From NCBI GenBank assembly GCA_902362715.1, contig CABIXN010000007.1:62001-126000 (forward strand): DNA of 64,000 bases, read 5' to 3'. The notes beneath the pieces are model-generated. The model did no database searches, was not told the DNA's origin, and saw only the letters and a list, made by a program, of their open reading frames with translations. The position numbers were made by a program, and so were the translations under genes. Positions 7,493 to 15,548 of this stretch are shown here, piece by piece (the first letter of the stretch is position 1; every line of letters starts with the position of its first letter). The stretch comes from Lachnospiraceae bacterium. Its GTDB lineage: Bacteria > Bacillota > Clostridia > Lachnospirales > Lachnospiraceae.

Positions 7493-8530
7493 TTATGCAA
7501 GCCCCATAAGCAGATTCATCACATACATTTCCAGTCCTTCAAAATCTCTGTCTGCCACAAGCTTTTTCTGAAGATCATAATCAAATTCTGCCACTTTCTC
7601 TTCCAGCGCCCGGACAATTTTTAAGCTGTTTTCCAGATGCTTATAGCTATCCTCATCTTTGGTAGTCCGCATTGCCTTCACATCCAGTCCTACATATTCT
7701 CCATTGGAGCCATATCCATTCTCAATCAGAACTTTTACCTGATTGAATGCCTGTCTGAGATTTTCCACACCAAAAGTTTTATCCTGGTCGTATTTAATTC
7801 CATTCTGATCATTCAGATGTACGCCCCAGAGTTTCCCCATTGCCAGGGCGAACCCAATTTCATGCGAAGGATCAAGCCCTGCCAGGATGGCATGAGCTGA
7901 TTCTAATAATCCGCCTACTCTGGACGGATCTATGGTAGCCGCAGATACTCCCATCACATGTCCTATCGTTCCGCAGATACTTCTGTCTATTGGTTCATTG
8001 GGTTTCGGTTCAATTACAATTTTAATCTCAGAATCATACCTGAGCATCTCATTGATGGCATCAATGAGCATCTGTGTGGCCCATACGGGACTTTTGCTCT
8101 CTGCACAAAGGGTTCCCTCCCTGGCCAGCCACAGAACCACTTTGTCAGCCCCCAGCTCATTTGCGATATCAATGGAGCGTTTCGCTCTCCACATGGCGTA
8201 ATCTCTGTCTTCCTTACAGGTTGACATAAAACCGCCATCACTGGTATGAGGATCCATCCAGAGTCTTGGAGCTACAAACTCCGCAGCAAGATGATAACGA
8301 TCCAATAATTTTTTTACCTTTTTTGCCTCCTCTTTGATTTCCTCTTCTGATAATTCATTGATATCCGGCACTGCATCATCATCGTGAAACTGAATCGCGT
8401 CAAACCCCATCTGCGCAAATTTTTCAATTTTTTCTTCCAGAGAAATACTGCTTCTTGTAGCCGGACCATAAGAATCGGCCCCGTCATGGACATTCCACGG
8501 ACCTGCTGAAAATTTAAACTGTGACATCAT
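7493..8530 (-). CDS. Xylose-isomerase-like (XylA-fold) sugar isomerase
   Basis: A 345-residue TIM barrel that retains the XylA active-site layout although it is short. It has His49 (QFHDDD, with Asp52), Glu174 and Lys176 (IEPKPNEP), Glu210 and His213 (LLESAH), then LDPSHE and HLNDQ, and Asp283 (GLDVKAMR). The Lys-to-Glu and Glu-to-His distances equal those of XylA as I remember them (K183, E217, H220). The expected chemistry is two-metal hydride-shift aldose-ketose isomerisation. It is the promoter-proximal gene of the operon, with GGAGG 7 bp upstream of the start. No xylulokinase or xylose regulator accompanies it, so ordinary xylose use is unlikely; an unusual aldose from the C-glycoside is the better guess. 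Confidence 0.82.
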   Translation of the reverse strand: MMSQFKFSAGPWNVHDGADSYGPATRSSISLEEKIEKFAQMGFDAIQFHDDDAVPDINELSEEEIKEEAKKVKKLLDRYHLAAEFVAPRLWMDPHTSDGGFMSTCKEDRDYAMWRAKRSIDIANELGADKVVLWLAREGTLCAESKSPVWATQMLIDAINEMLRYDSEIKIVIEPKPNEPIDRSICGTIGHVMGVSAATIDPSRVGGLLESAHAILAGLDPSHEIGFALAMGKLWGVHLNDQNGIKYDQDKTFGVENLRQAFNQVKVLIENGYGSNGEYVGLDVKAMRTTKDEDSYKHLENSLKIVRALEEKVAEFDYDLQKKLVADRDFEGLEMYVMNLLMGLA

Positions 8531-8567
8531 ATTTGTCCTCCTCTAATCTTGCTTACTTGTTGGCAAT

Positions 8568-8624
8568 ATCATATCAATTCTGCCTCCAAAACTCTTTGAC
8601 ACATTTAATCTTTGCGCTATGACA
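8568..8624 (-). promoter_or_regulatory. Candidate AraC-dependent promoter of the catabolic operon
   Basis: On the minus strand a TATGAT -10 box (8573-8568) has no good -35 box at 17 bp. Immediately upstream of that position lie two TGTCA half-sites in the same orientation (complements at 8597-8601 and 8620-8624, 23 bp apart). A weak -35 next to tandem sites is typical of activator-dependent AraC promoters. This is inference from layout only. Confidence 0.35.
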
Positions 8625-8650
8625 AATATGCTTTTGTTATAGAAAAGGCC

Positions 8651-8733
8651 CCTGATTTTTTCAAAATTAAAAGAACATTCCCGCAAAAAATCAGGACTTT
8701 CTATTTCCCGCTTTTTTGTGAAAATGTTCTTTT
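8651..8733 (-). terminator. Two overlapping palindromes downstream of rnhB
   Basis: CCTGATTTTTT (8651-8661) pairs with AAAAAATCAGG (8685-8695). AAAAGAACATT (8669-8679) pairs with AATGTTCTTTT (8723-8733). The two stems interlock, so only one can form at a time. The outer stem is followed by T-rich sequence in the leftward direction and probably ends the rnhB transcript before the catabolic operon begins. Confidence 0.5.
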
Positions 8734-8777
8734 TTCTGCTTAATTTATTTATTTTCCCAAAGTCTTACTGCTTACAG

Positions 8778-9542
8778 CTATATAAAATTTTTAATAAAAC
8801 TCTTTCGGTGGATGGGACTTGGCCCGTATTTTTTCAATGCCTCAATATGGGCTAAGGCGCCATACCCTTTATTGGATGCAAATCCATATTCTGGCATAAC
8901 TTTGTCATACTCTTTCATAAGCCGGTCTCTGGTTACTTTTGCTATGATGCTGGCGGCCCCTATGGAAATACTTTTTGCATCTCCTTTGATGATAGGCACC
9001 TGCTTTATGGGCACCTGTGGAATAGTTACCGCATCATTTAGCAGCAGATCCGGCTGTGGATTTAACTTACCGATAGCTTCCCGCATAGCTTCATAGGTTG
9101 CCTGCAGGATGTTAATCTCATCAATACGCTGGGGTCCTGCCATTCCGATTCCAACAGCCACTGCCTGCTCCATAATAATATCATATAATTCTTCCCGCTT
9201 TTTTTCACTGAGCTTTTTGGAATCATTAATATACAAAATACGGCAGTCTTTTGGAAGAATCACTGCACCTGCTACCACAGGACCTGCCAAAGGCCCCCGG
9301 CCGACTTCATCTATTCCGCATATATAAGCATACTGTGCATAAGTTTTTTCATACTGTCTTAAATTTTCAATGCGCTCTTTTTCTGCCTGAAATTTTAAAA
9401 GCTGCTTCTCTGCCTGAGATACCAGCTTTTGCACACCGCTTCTTTCATCCTTTTGATAAGTGTCCATAAAAGAAGGCAGCATTTCTATGGATGCTGCCTT
9501 TAATTCTTCTTTTATGACGCTGATTTTTTTATCTTCCGTCAA
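8778..9542 (-). CDS. rnhB: Ribonuclease HII
   Basis: A 254-residue RNase HII that removes ribonucleotides and RNA from RNA-DNA hybrids in the cytoplasm. The catalytic core starts with GIDEVGRGPLAGPVVAGAV (Asp78, Glu79), followed by the NDSKKLS element and the IIKGDAKSISIGAASIIAKV block with further acidic ligands. Residues 1-70 form the N-terminal extension common in Firmicute RnhB. The start codon is TTG, supported by GGAGG 8 bp upstream located in the end of lepB. It is the last gene of the rplS-lepB-rbgA-lepB-rnhB cluster, a common order in Firmicutes. Confidence 0.96.
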   Translation of the reverse strand: MTEDKKISVIKEELKAASIEMLPSFMDTYQKDERSGVQKLVSQAEKQLLKFQAEKERIENLRQYEKTYAQYAYICGIDEVGRGPLAGPVVAGAVILPKDCRILYINDSKKLSEKKREELYDIIMEQAVAVGIGMAGPQRIDEINILQATYEAMREAIGKLNPQPDLLLNDAVTIPQVPIKQVPIIKGDAKSISIGAASIIAKVTRDRLMKEYDKVMPEYGFASNKGYGALAHIEALKKYGPSPIHRKSFIKNFI

Positions 9543-9546
9543 TCTG

Positions 9547-10158
9547 TCATCCTCCCAGGGCGTCGCTTTGCTGAATCCTGGCTACCAGTCCAAAGTCTTT
9601 GAACGGAAAAATCCGAACCCACGCCCGCCCGATAATATCTTCTCTGTTAATAATACCCACATCTTCAAAACGGCTGTCCTCACTGTTGTTTCGGTTGTCT
9701 CCCAGAACAAAATATTCATCGCTGCTTAAAGTAATGGGCTCTGCCGCAAGTCCCGGATAATCAATAGGTTCATATCCATAATCTTCTTCTAGAACCTCTC
9801 CGTCAATATAGATGTTTCCGCCCTCGTCAATCTGAACCGTCTCGCCGGGCAGACCAATGACACGTTTGATAAAGTAAGTACGTTTTTCATATTTATACGG
9901 AAATACAATTACATCATACCGTTCCGGGTCGTGGAAACGATAGGAAATCTTATCCACAATCAGATTGTCTCTGTCATGAAGTGTAGGATACATGGAATTT
10001 CCGCTTACCTGTGTTCTCTGGGCCACAAATAAAATAAACAGTATTGTTACAAATACTACAATTCCAAGATAAATAATTGTATCCAGCGCTTCTCTTCCTT
10101 TACTTTTTTTTGGCTTCCCGCCCTGATCTGCGTCTGTTTCCAGCTCTTCTTTTCCCAT
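9547..10158 (-). CDS. lepB: Signal peptidase I
   Basis: A 203-residue type I signal peptidase anchored by one N-terminal membrane helix (about 28-47), with the catalytic domain outside. The nucleophile is Ser55 (SGNSMYPTL) and the general base Lys98 (FIKRVIG); the later GDNRNNSEDSR box completes the fold. It removes signal peptides from Sec and Tat substrates. It is separated from a second lepB paralogue by rbgA. Cytoplasmic residues 1-24 are rich in Lys, Glu and Asp. Confidence 0.95.
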   Translation of the reverse strand: MGKEELETDADQGGKPKKSKGREALDTIIYLGIVVFVTILFILFVAQRTQVSGNSMYPTLHDRDNLIVDKISYRFHDPERYDVIVFPYKYEKRTYFIKRVIGLPGETVQIDEGGNIYIDGEVLEEDYGYEPIDYPGLAAEPITLSSDEYFVLGDNRNNSEDSRFEDVGIINREDIIGRAWVRIFPFKDFGLVARIQQSDALGG

Positions 10159-10206
10159 TTATTAAACTTCCTCACATCTGATCTGTTTTTTCAATCTTAT
10201 TCCATT

Positions 10207-11058
10207 TTAGTCAGTTACCGGCGGAAATTCAAGTGTAATTTTCCCTATACGACCGCTTCTGAATTCATCTATTACAAGGGATGCCGCTTTGCTGTAATCC
10301 GGTTCATTCCCTTTCTGAATACAATTTCTGCGCACAGCTGTCTGTTCCAGCACTTTTACAGGCTCCTGATCTTCATCTACCTCATACCTGCTGCGTAACA
10401 TACCCGGATAATATTTCTGCAGAAGCTCAATTAAATTCAGGGATAACTCATCAATATTTAAAATTTCATCCTTTATGGAACCAATCAGTGCCAGCCTAAG
10501 TCCCACCATCTGATCATCAAATTTCGGCCATAAAATACCCGGTGTATCTAAAAGCTCTACATTTTTATTCAGACGAATCCACTGCTTTCCTTTTGTCACT
10601 CCGGGCTTGTTGCCTGTTTTTGCACATGCCTTTCCTGCAAATGTATTGATAAAGGTAGACTTCCCTACATTTGGAATCCCCACTACCATTGCCCGCACCG
10701 GCCGGTTCTTAATCCCCCGCTTTCTGTCACGCTCAATTTTTTCACTGCAGGCCTCCAGAATAACATTCTGAATGGTTTTCATCTCATTTCTGCGCCTTGC
10801 ATCTATTTTTACAACAAAGAATCCCTTTGATTTAAAATAAGCTGACCAGGCCTCATTCTGCTTCGGGTCCGCAAGGTCCGATTTATTAAGCAGAATCAGA
10901 CGGGCCTTATGTTTTCCAAGCTCGTCGATATCCGGATTTCTGCTGCTTAATGGAATTCTTGCATCCACCAGTTCTATAACCAGATCAATCAGTTTGATAT
11001 CTTCCTGCATCTGGCGTTTTGCTTTGGTCATATGACCTGGATACCATTGAAAATGCAT
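10207..11058 (-). CDS. rbgA: Ribosome biogenesis GTPase YlqF/RbgA
   Basis: A 283-residue circularly permuted GTPase needed for late 50S subunit assembly. The motif order is characteristic: G4 NKSD (58-61) comes before G1 GIPNVGKST (127-135) and G3 DTPG (171-174). The N-terminus QWYPGHMTKAKR is the signature of the YlqF branch. The C-terminal helical domain (about 190-283) contacts the ribosome in homologues. It lies between the two signal-peptidase genes, as in many Firmicutes with the rplS cluster. Confidence 0.96.
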   Translation of the reverse strand: MHFQWYPGHMTKAKRQMQEDIKLIDLVIELVDARIPLSSRNPDIDELGKHKARLILLNKSDLADPKQNEAWSAYFKSKGFFVVKIDARRRNEMKTIQNVILEACSEKIERDRKRGIKNRPVRAMVVGIPNVGKSTFINTFAGKACAKTGNKPGVTKGKQWIRLNKNVELLDTPGILWPKFDDQMVGLRLALIGSIKDEILNIDELSLNLIELLQKYYPGMLRSRYEVDEDQEPVKVLEQTAVRRNCIQKGNEPDYSKAASLVIDEFRSGRIGKITLEFPPVTD

Positions 11059-11073
11059 ATTACTACCTGCTTT

Positions 11074-11658
11074 CTATTTAATCCGCCCTATGGAGCTCCA
11101 TGGATAGGTGCAAAACCATGCCTTCCCTACAATATCATCCTTTTTTACATTTCCGATATTTGCATAACGGCTGTCCTCACTGTTATCCCTGTTGTCTCCA
11201 AGAACAAAGTACTCGTCTTCACCTACTGTAATTACCTCTTCCGCAAGTCCGGCTGTCTCAATAGCCTCTGTATCCGTCTGATCAAACAGTTCTCCATTCA
11301 CATATACAGCCCCGTCTTTAATCTGGACTTTATCCCCCGGTTCACCTACCACCCGCTTTACATAACACCGGGATTTTTTATTTCCGTTGGGATAAAATAC
11401 AATCACATCTCCCGACTTTGGCCCGGACAGATGATAAACCAGTCTGTTCACCAGCACACGGTTGTTATTCTTAAGGGTAGGAGACATAGAATCCCCTGCC
11501 ACAGTGGCCCGCATTCCAAAACAATACACACAGACAAACGCAATGGCCACTACAATCATAATTTCAATGATCCAAAACAGTACATTTTTTGTGGCGTTCC
11601 GGTCAATTCTTCTCCGGCGCCTGTTAAAATTCAGACCTCTTGTCCCTCCGAATCTCAT
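11074..11658 (-). CDS. lepB: Signal peptidase I, second paralogue
   Basis: A 194-residue signal peptidase I with a very basic cytoplasmic start (RRRRR at 13-17), one membrane helix (about 26-48), catalytic Ser57 (AGDSMSPTL) and Lys101 (YVKRVVG), and the GDNRDNSEDSR box. The internal ATG at 11658 is chosen because GGAGGG precedes it closely; the longer form to 11718 has no such site. It differs enough from the paralogue at 9547-10158 (different N-terminus and loops) to suggest different substrate preferences rather than a recent duplication. Confidence 0.94.
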   Translation of the reverse strand: MRFGGTRGLNFNRRRRRIDRNATKNVLFWIIEIMIVVAIAFVCVYCFGMRATVAGDSMSPTLKNNNRVLVNRLVYHLSGPKSGDVIVFYPNGNKKSRCYVKRVVGEPGDKVQIKDGAVYVNGELFDQTDTEAIETAGLAEEVITVGEDEYFVLGDNRDNSEDSRYANIGNVKKDDIVGKAWFCTYPWSSIGRIK

Positions 11659-11720
11659 ACACCCTCCACCGTGATAGACAAAAAGGGACACATCTGTATG
11701 TGTCCCCTCATAAGCCATTC

Positions 11721-12074
11721 CTATTTTACTAATTCTTTTACTTTTGCTTTCTTACCAACACGTCCTCTTAAGTAATTCAGTTTTGCACGTCTTACTTTAC
11801 CGTAACGTACTACTTCTACTTTTTCTACGTTTGGAGAATGCAGCGGCCATGTTTTTTCAACACCTACACCGTTGGAAAACTTACGAACTGTGAAAGTCTC
11901 ACGACTGCTTCCGCCCTGTTTTTTCAAAACAGTTCCTTCGAAAACCTGGATTCTTTCACGGTTTCCCTCTTTGATTTTAGCATGTACTCTTACTGTATCG
12001 CCAACACGGAATTCCGGTGCTTCAGCTTTGAGCTGCTCAGCTTCAATACTTTTAATAATTTCTGTTGCGTTCAT
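11721..12074 (-). CDS. rplS: 50S ribosomal protein L19
   Basis: A 117-residue L19, located at the 30S-50S interface. It matches the family over its full length: [22 protein letters not shown], the [11 protein letters not shown] loop, the [23 protein letters not shown] stretch and a basic C-terminus. It is first in the leftward unit rplS-lepB-rbgA-lepB-rnhB and has its own promoter. A strong GGAGGT site precedes the ATG. Confidence 0.98.
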   Translation of the reverse strand: MNATEIIKSIEAEQLKAEAPEFRVGDTVRVHAKIKEGNRERIQVFEGTVLKKQGGSSRETFTVRKFSNGVGVEKTWPLHSPNVEKVEVVRYGKVRRAKLNYLRGRVGKKAKVKELVK

Positions 12075-12150
12075 TTTGTGACCTCCTATTTTTTGATGTT
12101 CTTAATACATGATTTGTAACAGAGGACCATCTCTTTTCTCACAATAATTT

Positions 12151-12179
12151 ACTCTACCACAAACCTGTTATTTTTGCAA
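12151..12179 (-). promoter_or_regulatory. Promoter of rplS
   Basis: On the minus strand TTGCAA (12179-12174), a 17-bp spacer and TAGAGT (12156-12151) lie about 77 bp upstream of the rplS start. The leader is long enough to hold the autoregulatory L19 leader known from Firmicutes, but I cannot fold it with certainty. Confidence 0.55.
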
Positions 12180-12192
12180 GCTTGTTTTCCTT

Positions 12193-12924
12193 TTATTTCT
12201 TATGATTATTTAAAATCAACCTGACATCCTGCAGTGTCAGCTCCGCCTCCGAAAGCAGATCCGGGCGGGACTTCAATGTACGCAGTACAGACTGTTCCCG
12301 GCGCCAGGCTTCTACCTTTTTATGATCTCCCGATAACAGCACATCCGGAACCTGTTTTTCCTGCCACACAGCAGGTCTGCTGTACTGGGGATATTCAAGA
12401 AGACTTCCCTCAAAGGATTCTCCGGTTCCCGATTCTTCATTGCCAAGCACTCCCGGCACCATACGGGCTATGGCATCCGTCATTACCATGGCAGGCAGTT
12501 CTCCCCCGGTAAGCACATAGTCCCCAATGGAAACAAAATCTGTGACAATCTCTTCTAACACACGCTCATCCACGCCTTCGTAATGCCCGCACAAAAAGAT
12601 CAGATCCTGTTCCCGGGCAAACTCCTTTGCCATACTCTGAGAAAACGTCCGGCCCTGGGGGGTCAGATAGACACATCTGGGTCTGTAACCGGTCTGTTCT
12701 GTTACAGATTTCCAGGCATCATATACAGGCTGAGCCTGCATCACCATGCCGGCGCCCCCTCCATAAGGATAATCATCTACTTTTTTATGTCTGTCTATTG
12801 TATAATCCCGAATATTCACAGCATGGATAGAAATCATTCCCTGCTGAATAGCCCGGCCGATAATACTGGTATTTAACCCGGCCTGTATCATCTCCGGAAA
12901 TAATGTCAAAATGTGAAAATTCAT
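12193..12924 (-). CDS. trmD: tRNA (guanine-N1-)-methyltransferase
   Basis: A 243-residue SPOUT-class methyltransferase that makes m1G37 in tRNAs reading CNN codons and prevents frameshifting. It has the N-terminus FHILTLFPEM, the DDYPYGGGAGMVM loop, the knot region YLTPQGRTF and FLCGHYEGVDERV, and the GDYVLTGGELPAMV segment. Its start is 1 bp after the rimM stop, in the conserved rpsP-khpA-rimM-trmD order. Confidence 0.98.
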   Translation of the reverse strand: MNFHILTLFPEMIQAGLNTSIIGRAIQQGMISIHAVNIRDYTIDRHKKVDDYPYGGGAGMVMQAQPVYDAWKSVTEQTGYRPRCVYLTPQGRTFSQSMAKEFAREQDLIFLCGHYEGVDERVLEEIVTDFVSIGDYVLTGGELPAMVMTDAIARMVPGVLGNEESGTGESFEGSLLEYPQYSRPAVWQEKQVPDVLLSGDHKKVEAWRREQSVLRTLKSRPDLLSEAELTLQDVRLILNNHKK

Positions 12925-12925
12925 A

Positions 12926-13435
12926 TTAATCTCTCAATCCGGGGAGAAGATGCACAAGCATTTGTCCCTGCTCCATATCCACCTTCAGAATGCAGTCTTT
13001 AATAGCCGGAATTAAAAGCTCTTCCCCAGTCTCATTCTGAATCACATACACGTCATTTGCCCCCGTCTGGATGACATCACTGAGTTTACCCAGAAATTCA
13101 TTTTCATCAGAAACAACCTGCAGTCCAATCATATCTGCAATAAAGTATTCATCTTTTTTCAGCTTCACCGCCTGATCTCTTGTTACCAGCAGGCTATTTC
13201 CACGAAACCGCTCTACCTCATTGATATTGCTAAATTCCCGGAATTTTAAAACTACCATCTGTTTTACAAATTTCACCTGTGTAATATGAAGCGTCATGCG
13301 CTCTTTCCCGGTGTCCAGTATCACTTCTTTTAACTTTTTAAATCTGCTGACATCATCTGTGGTAGGAAAAACCTTCACTTCCCCTGCAATTCCATGGGTG
13401 CTTGATATTACACCTACCTGGAAATATTCTTCCAT
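12926..13435 (-). CDS. rimM: 16S rRNA processing protein RimM
   Basis: A 169-residue ribosome maturation factor acting on the 30S head near S19. The N-terminal RimM barrel has the signature VGVISSTHGIAGEVKVFP. The C-terminal PRC barrel starts with EYFIADMIGLQV and includes the GANDVYVI motif. Coupled to trmD with a 1-bp gap. The repeat element R1 separates it from khpA, where other Firmicutes have the genes almost adjacent. Confidence 0.96.
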   Translation of the reverse strand: MEEYFQVGVISSTHGIAGEVKVFPTTDDVSRFKKLKEVILDTGKERMTLHITQVKFVKQMVVLKFREFSNINEVERFRGNSLLVTRDQAVKLKKDEYFIADMIGLQVVSDENEFLGKLSDVIQTGANDVYVIQNETGEELLIPAIKDCILKVDMEQGQMLVHLLPGLRD

Positions 13436-13460
13436 ACTCTGCTCCTATGTGAAAAAGAAT

Positions 13461-13608
13461 TCTGCCACGGCAGGATTCTCCGCCTGCGGCGGGTTGCGTA
13501 AACAACATGATTCCACTCCGCCGCAGTGCGATCTACAGCGGAGCGTTTTTTTGCTCTATAGGAATCGGTACTTTTCAGCTTTATCACAACACAGTATTTC
13601 CTATAGAG
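13461..13608. repeat. Family R palindromic intergenic repeat, copy R1 (full length)
   Basis: About 148 bp with three nested structures read left to right: CTGCCACGGCAG-type and CCGCCTGCGGCGG stems, a CTCCGC...GCGGAG hairpin, a T-run, then CTCTATAGGAA pairing with TTCCTATAGAG around a conserved 30-bp loop. Other copies are at 24538, 26629, 49333 and (partial) 50997, all in the same orientation and all intergenic. Confidence 0.85.
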
Positions 13609-13647
13609 TGAAAAGTGGGGACATAGCAAGCTATATCCCCATTCTAA

Positions 13648-13878
13648 TTACTGAACAATCTCAACAATTACTTTTTTGTCTTCTTTAGACGCTGCTGCTT
13701 TCACAACGGCACGAATCGCTTTAGCGATTCTTCCCTGCTTACCGATTACCTTACCCATATCGGACTGAGCAACATGAAGTTCCAGCACAATGGCTTTTTC
13801 CTTCTCAGTTTCAGTTACAGTTACTTCATCCGGGTAATCGACTAGTGATTTTGCAATTACTTCTACTAATCTTTTCAT
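13648..13878 (-). CDS. khpA: KH-domain RNA-binding protein KhpA
   Basis: A 76-residue single KH domain with the RNA-binding GKQG loop at residues 46-49 (MGKVIGKQGRIAKAIR). Known KhpA proteins pair with KhpB and influence cell division and RNA metabolism. The ATG at 13878 is taken because AGGTG lies 6 bp upstream, whereas the GTG at 13887 falls inside that site. It follows rpsP by 19 bp. Confidence 0.94.
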   Translation of the reverse strand: MKRLVEVIAKSLVDYPDEVTVTETEKEKAIVLELHVAQSDMGKVIGKQGRIAKAIRAVVKAAASKEDKKVIVEIVQ

Positions 13879-13897
13879 TACTGACACCTCACTAATC

Positions 13898-14143
13898 TTA
13901 TTTCTCGATACCAGCTATTTTGAAGATCTTCTCTACGGTCTGTGTCGGCTGAGCGCCGTTTGCTAACCATTTTTTAGCTGCTTCTTCATCAACACGGATT
14001 TCTGCTGTCTCTTTTGTTGGATCATAATATCCGATTTCTTCGATAAATCTTCCATCTCTTGGGGATCTGGAATCAGCTACAACGATTCTATAGAAAGGAG
14101 CTTTTTTCTGTCCCATTCTTCTTAATCTGATTTTTACTGCCAT
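13898..14143 (-). CDS. rpsP: 30S ribosomal protein S16
   Basis: An 81-residue S16 beginning [25 protein letters not shown], an exact family signature, followed by the [10 protein letters not shown] motif. It binds 16S rRNA early in 30S assembly. A strong GAGGAGGTG site precedes the ATG. It lies between ffh and khpA. Confidence 0.98.
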   Translation of the reverse strand: MAVKIRLRRMGQKKAPFYRIVVADSRSPRDGRFIEEIGYYDPTKETAEIRVDEEAAKKWLANGAQPTQTVEKIFKIAGIEK

Positions 14144-14182
14144 TTCTTTTCACCTCCTCAAATCTTTCGTCATTTCTATCGG

Positions 14183-15547
14183 TTAAAAAGGAAACTTCAT
14201 TCCACCTAAGCCTCCAAATTTACCACCGCGTTTCCCTTTGCCCATCATTCCCGGCATCTGCTTCATCATCTTCTTCATCTGATCAAACTGCTTTACCAGC
14301 CGGTTCACATCGCTGATATCAACGCCTGCGCCATTGGCAATCCTGCGCTTTCTGCTTGGACTTAACCCATCCTGGCCGCTTCTTTCTCTGGCTGTCATAG
14401 AATAGATCATAGCCTCGATTCTGGCCATTTTCTTTTCGTCCACGGCATCTTCAATCTGCTTCATCTGGGACCCGCCCATTCCGGGCATCATACTTAAGAT
14501 ACTGGTGAGTCCGCCCATTTTCTTCATCTGATTCATAGATTCCAGATAATCATCAAATGTAAACTGAGCTTTCCGCAGACGCTTTTCCATCTCTGCCGCT
14601 TTTGTCTCGTCCAGATCTTCCTGTGCTTTTTCAATCAGGGTCAGCACATCCCCCATACCAAGAATACGGGACGCCATACGATCCGGATAAAACTGCTCCA
14701 GATCCGAAAGCTTTTCTCCCATACCAATATATAAAATAGGTTTTCCGGTTACCGCACGAATAGAAAGTGCAGCACCGCCTCTGGTATCACCGTCTAATTT
14801 TGTCAGAACAACTCCGTCAATTCCAATCTTCTCTTCAAAGGTGCTGGCAACATTTACCGCATCCTGTCCGGTCATGGAATCTACAACAAGAATTGTCTGA
14901 GACACATCTACCTGCTCTTTGATTTCGATGAGTTCATCCATCATCTCTTCATCAATATGCAGCCGTCCTGCCGTATCCAGAATTACTACATTAAACCCGT
15001 TCTTAGAAGCATGCTCAACTGCCGCTTTGGCAATATTCACAGGCTTATGGCTGTCGCCCATAGAAAATACTTCAACGCCCTGTTTTTCACCGTTTGTCTG
15101 AAGCTGTGCAATGGCTGCCGGACGATAAACATCACAGGCTGCCAGCAGCGGCTTTTTGCCTTTTTGTTTCAGCTTTCCGGCAATCTTTGCAGTAGTAGTA
15201 GTCTTACCTGCACCCTGCAGACCCGCCATCATAATGACTGTAATGGCAATCCCCGGTTTCAATGCGATCTCAGTTGTCTCAGATCCCATGAGTTTCACCA
15301 TTTCTTCATTTACAATTTTGATCACCATCTGCCCCGGATTCAGTCCGTTCATAACGTCTGAACCAACGGCACGCTCCTGAACAGACTTCACAAAGTTCTT
15401 AACAACTTTGAAATTAACATCGGCTTCCAGCAGTGCCAGCTTTACTTCTTTTAAAGCTGCCTTTACATCTTCCTCTGTCAGGCGTCCTTTTCTTCTTAAA
15501 TTTTTGAACACGTTCTGCAGTTTTTCTGATAAACTGTCAAATGCCAT
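14183..15547 (-). CDS. ffh: Signal recognition particle protein Ffh
   Basis: A 454-residue SRP54 GTPase that binds signal peptides and the 4.5S RNA at the ribosome. It comprises an N domain (1-90), a G domain with P-loop GLQGAGKT (109-116), the DTAGR and TKLDG motifs, and a methionine-rich M domain (about 300-454) ending in a Gly/Lys/Met tail. It follows ylxM with a 1-bp gap; ftsY, the receptor, is 2.2 kb upstream in the same direction. Confidence 0.98.
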   Translation of the reverse strand: MAFDSLSEKLQNVFKNLRRKGRLTEEDVKAALKEVKLALLEADVNFKVVKNFVKSVQERAVGSDVMNGLNPGQMVIKIVNEEMVKLMGSETTEIALKPGIAITVIMMAGLQGAGKTTTTAKIAGKLKQKGKKPLLAACDVYRPAAIAQLQTNGEKQGVEVFSMGDSHKPVNIAKAAVEHASKNGFNVVILDTAGRLHIDEEMMDELIEIKEQVDVSQTILVVDSMTGQDAVNVASTFEEKIGIDGVVLTKLDGDTRGGAALSIRAVTGKPILYIGMGEKLSDLEQFYPDRMASRILGMGDVLTLIEKAQEDLDETKAAEMEKRLRKAQFTFDDYLESMNQMKKMGGLTSILSMMPGMGGSQMKQIEDAVDEKKMARIEAMIYSMTARERSGQDGLSPSRKRRIANGAGVDISDVNRLVKQFDQMKKMMKQMPGMMGKGKRGGKFGGLGGMKFPF

Positions 15548-15548
15548 C

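Noticed and set aside
8669..8733. Possible mobile-element inverted repeats
   Set aside because: Paired ends are AT-rich, unique in the window and fit a terminator better.
13414..13629. An ORF inside repeat R1 with a protein-like start (LYRKYCVVIKLKSTDSY...)
   Set aside because: The same amino-acid stretch appears in the ORF over R2 (24457-24732) only because the DNA repeat is the same; no ribosome binding site, and the frame crosses the hairpins.
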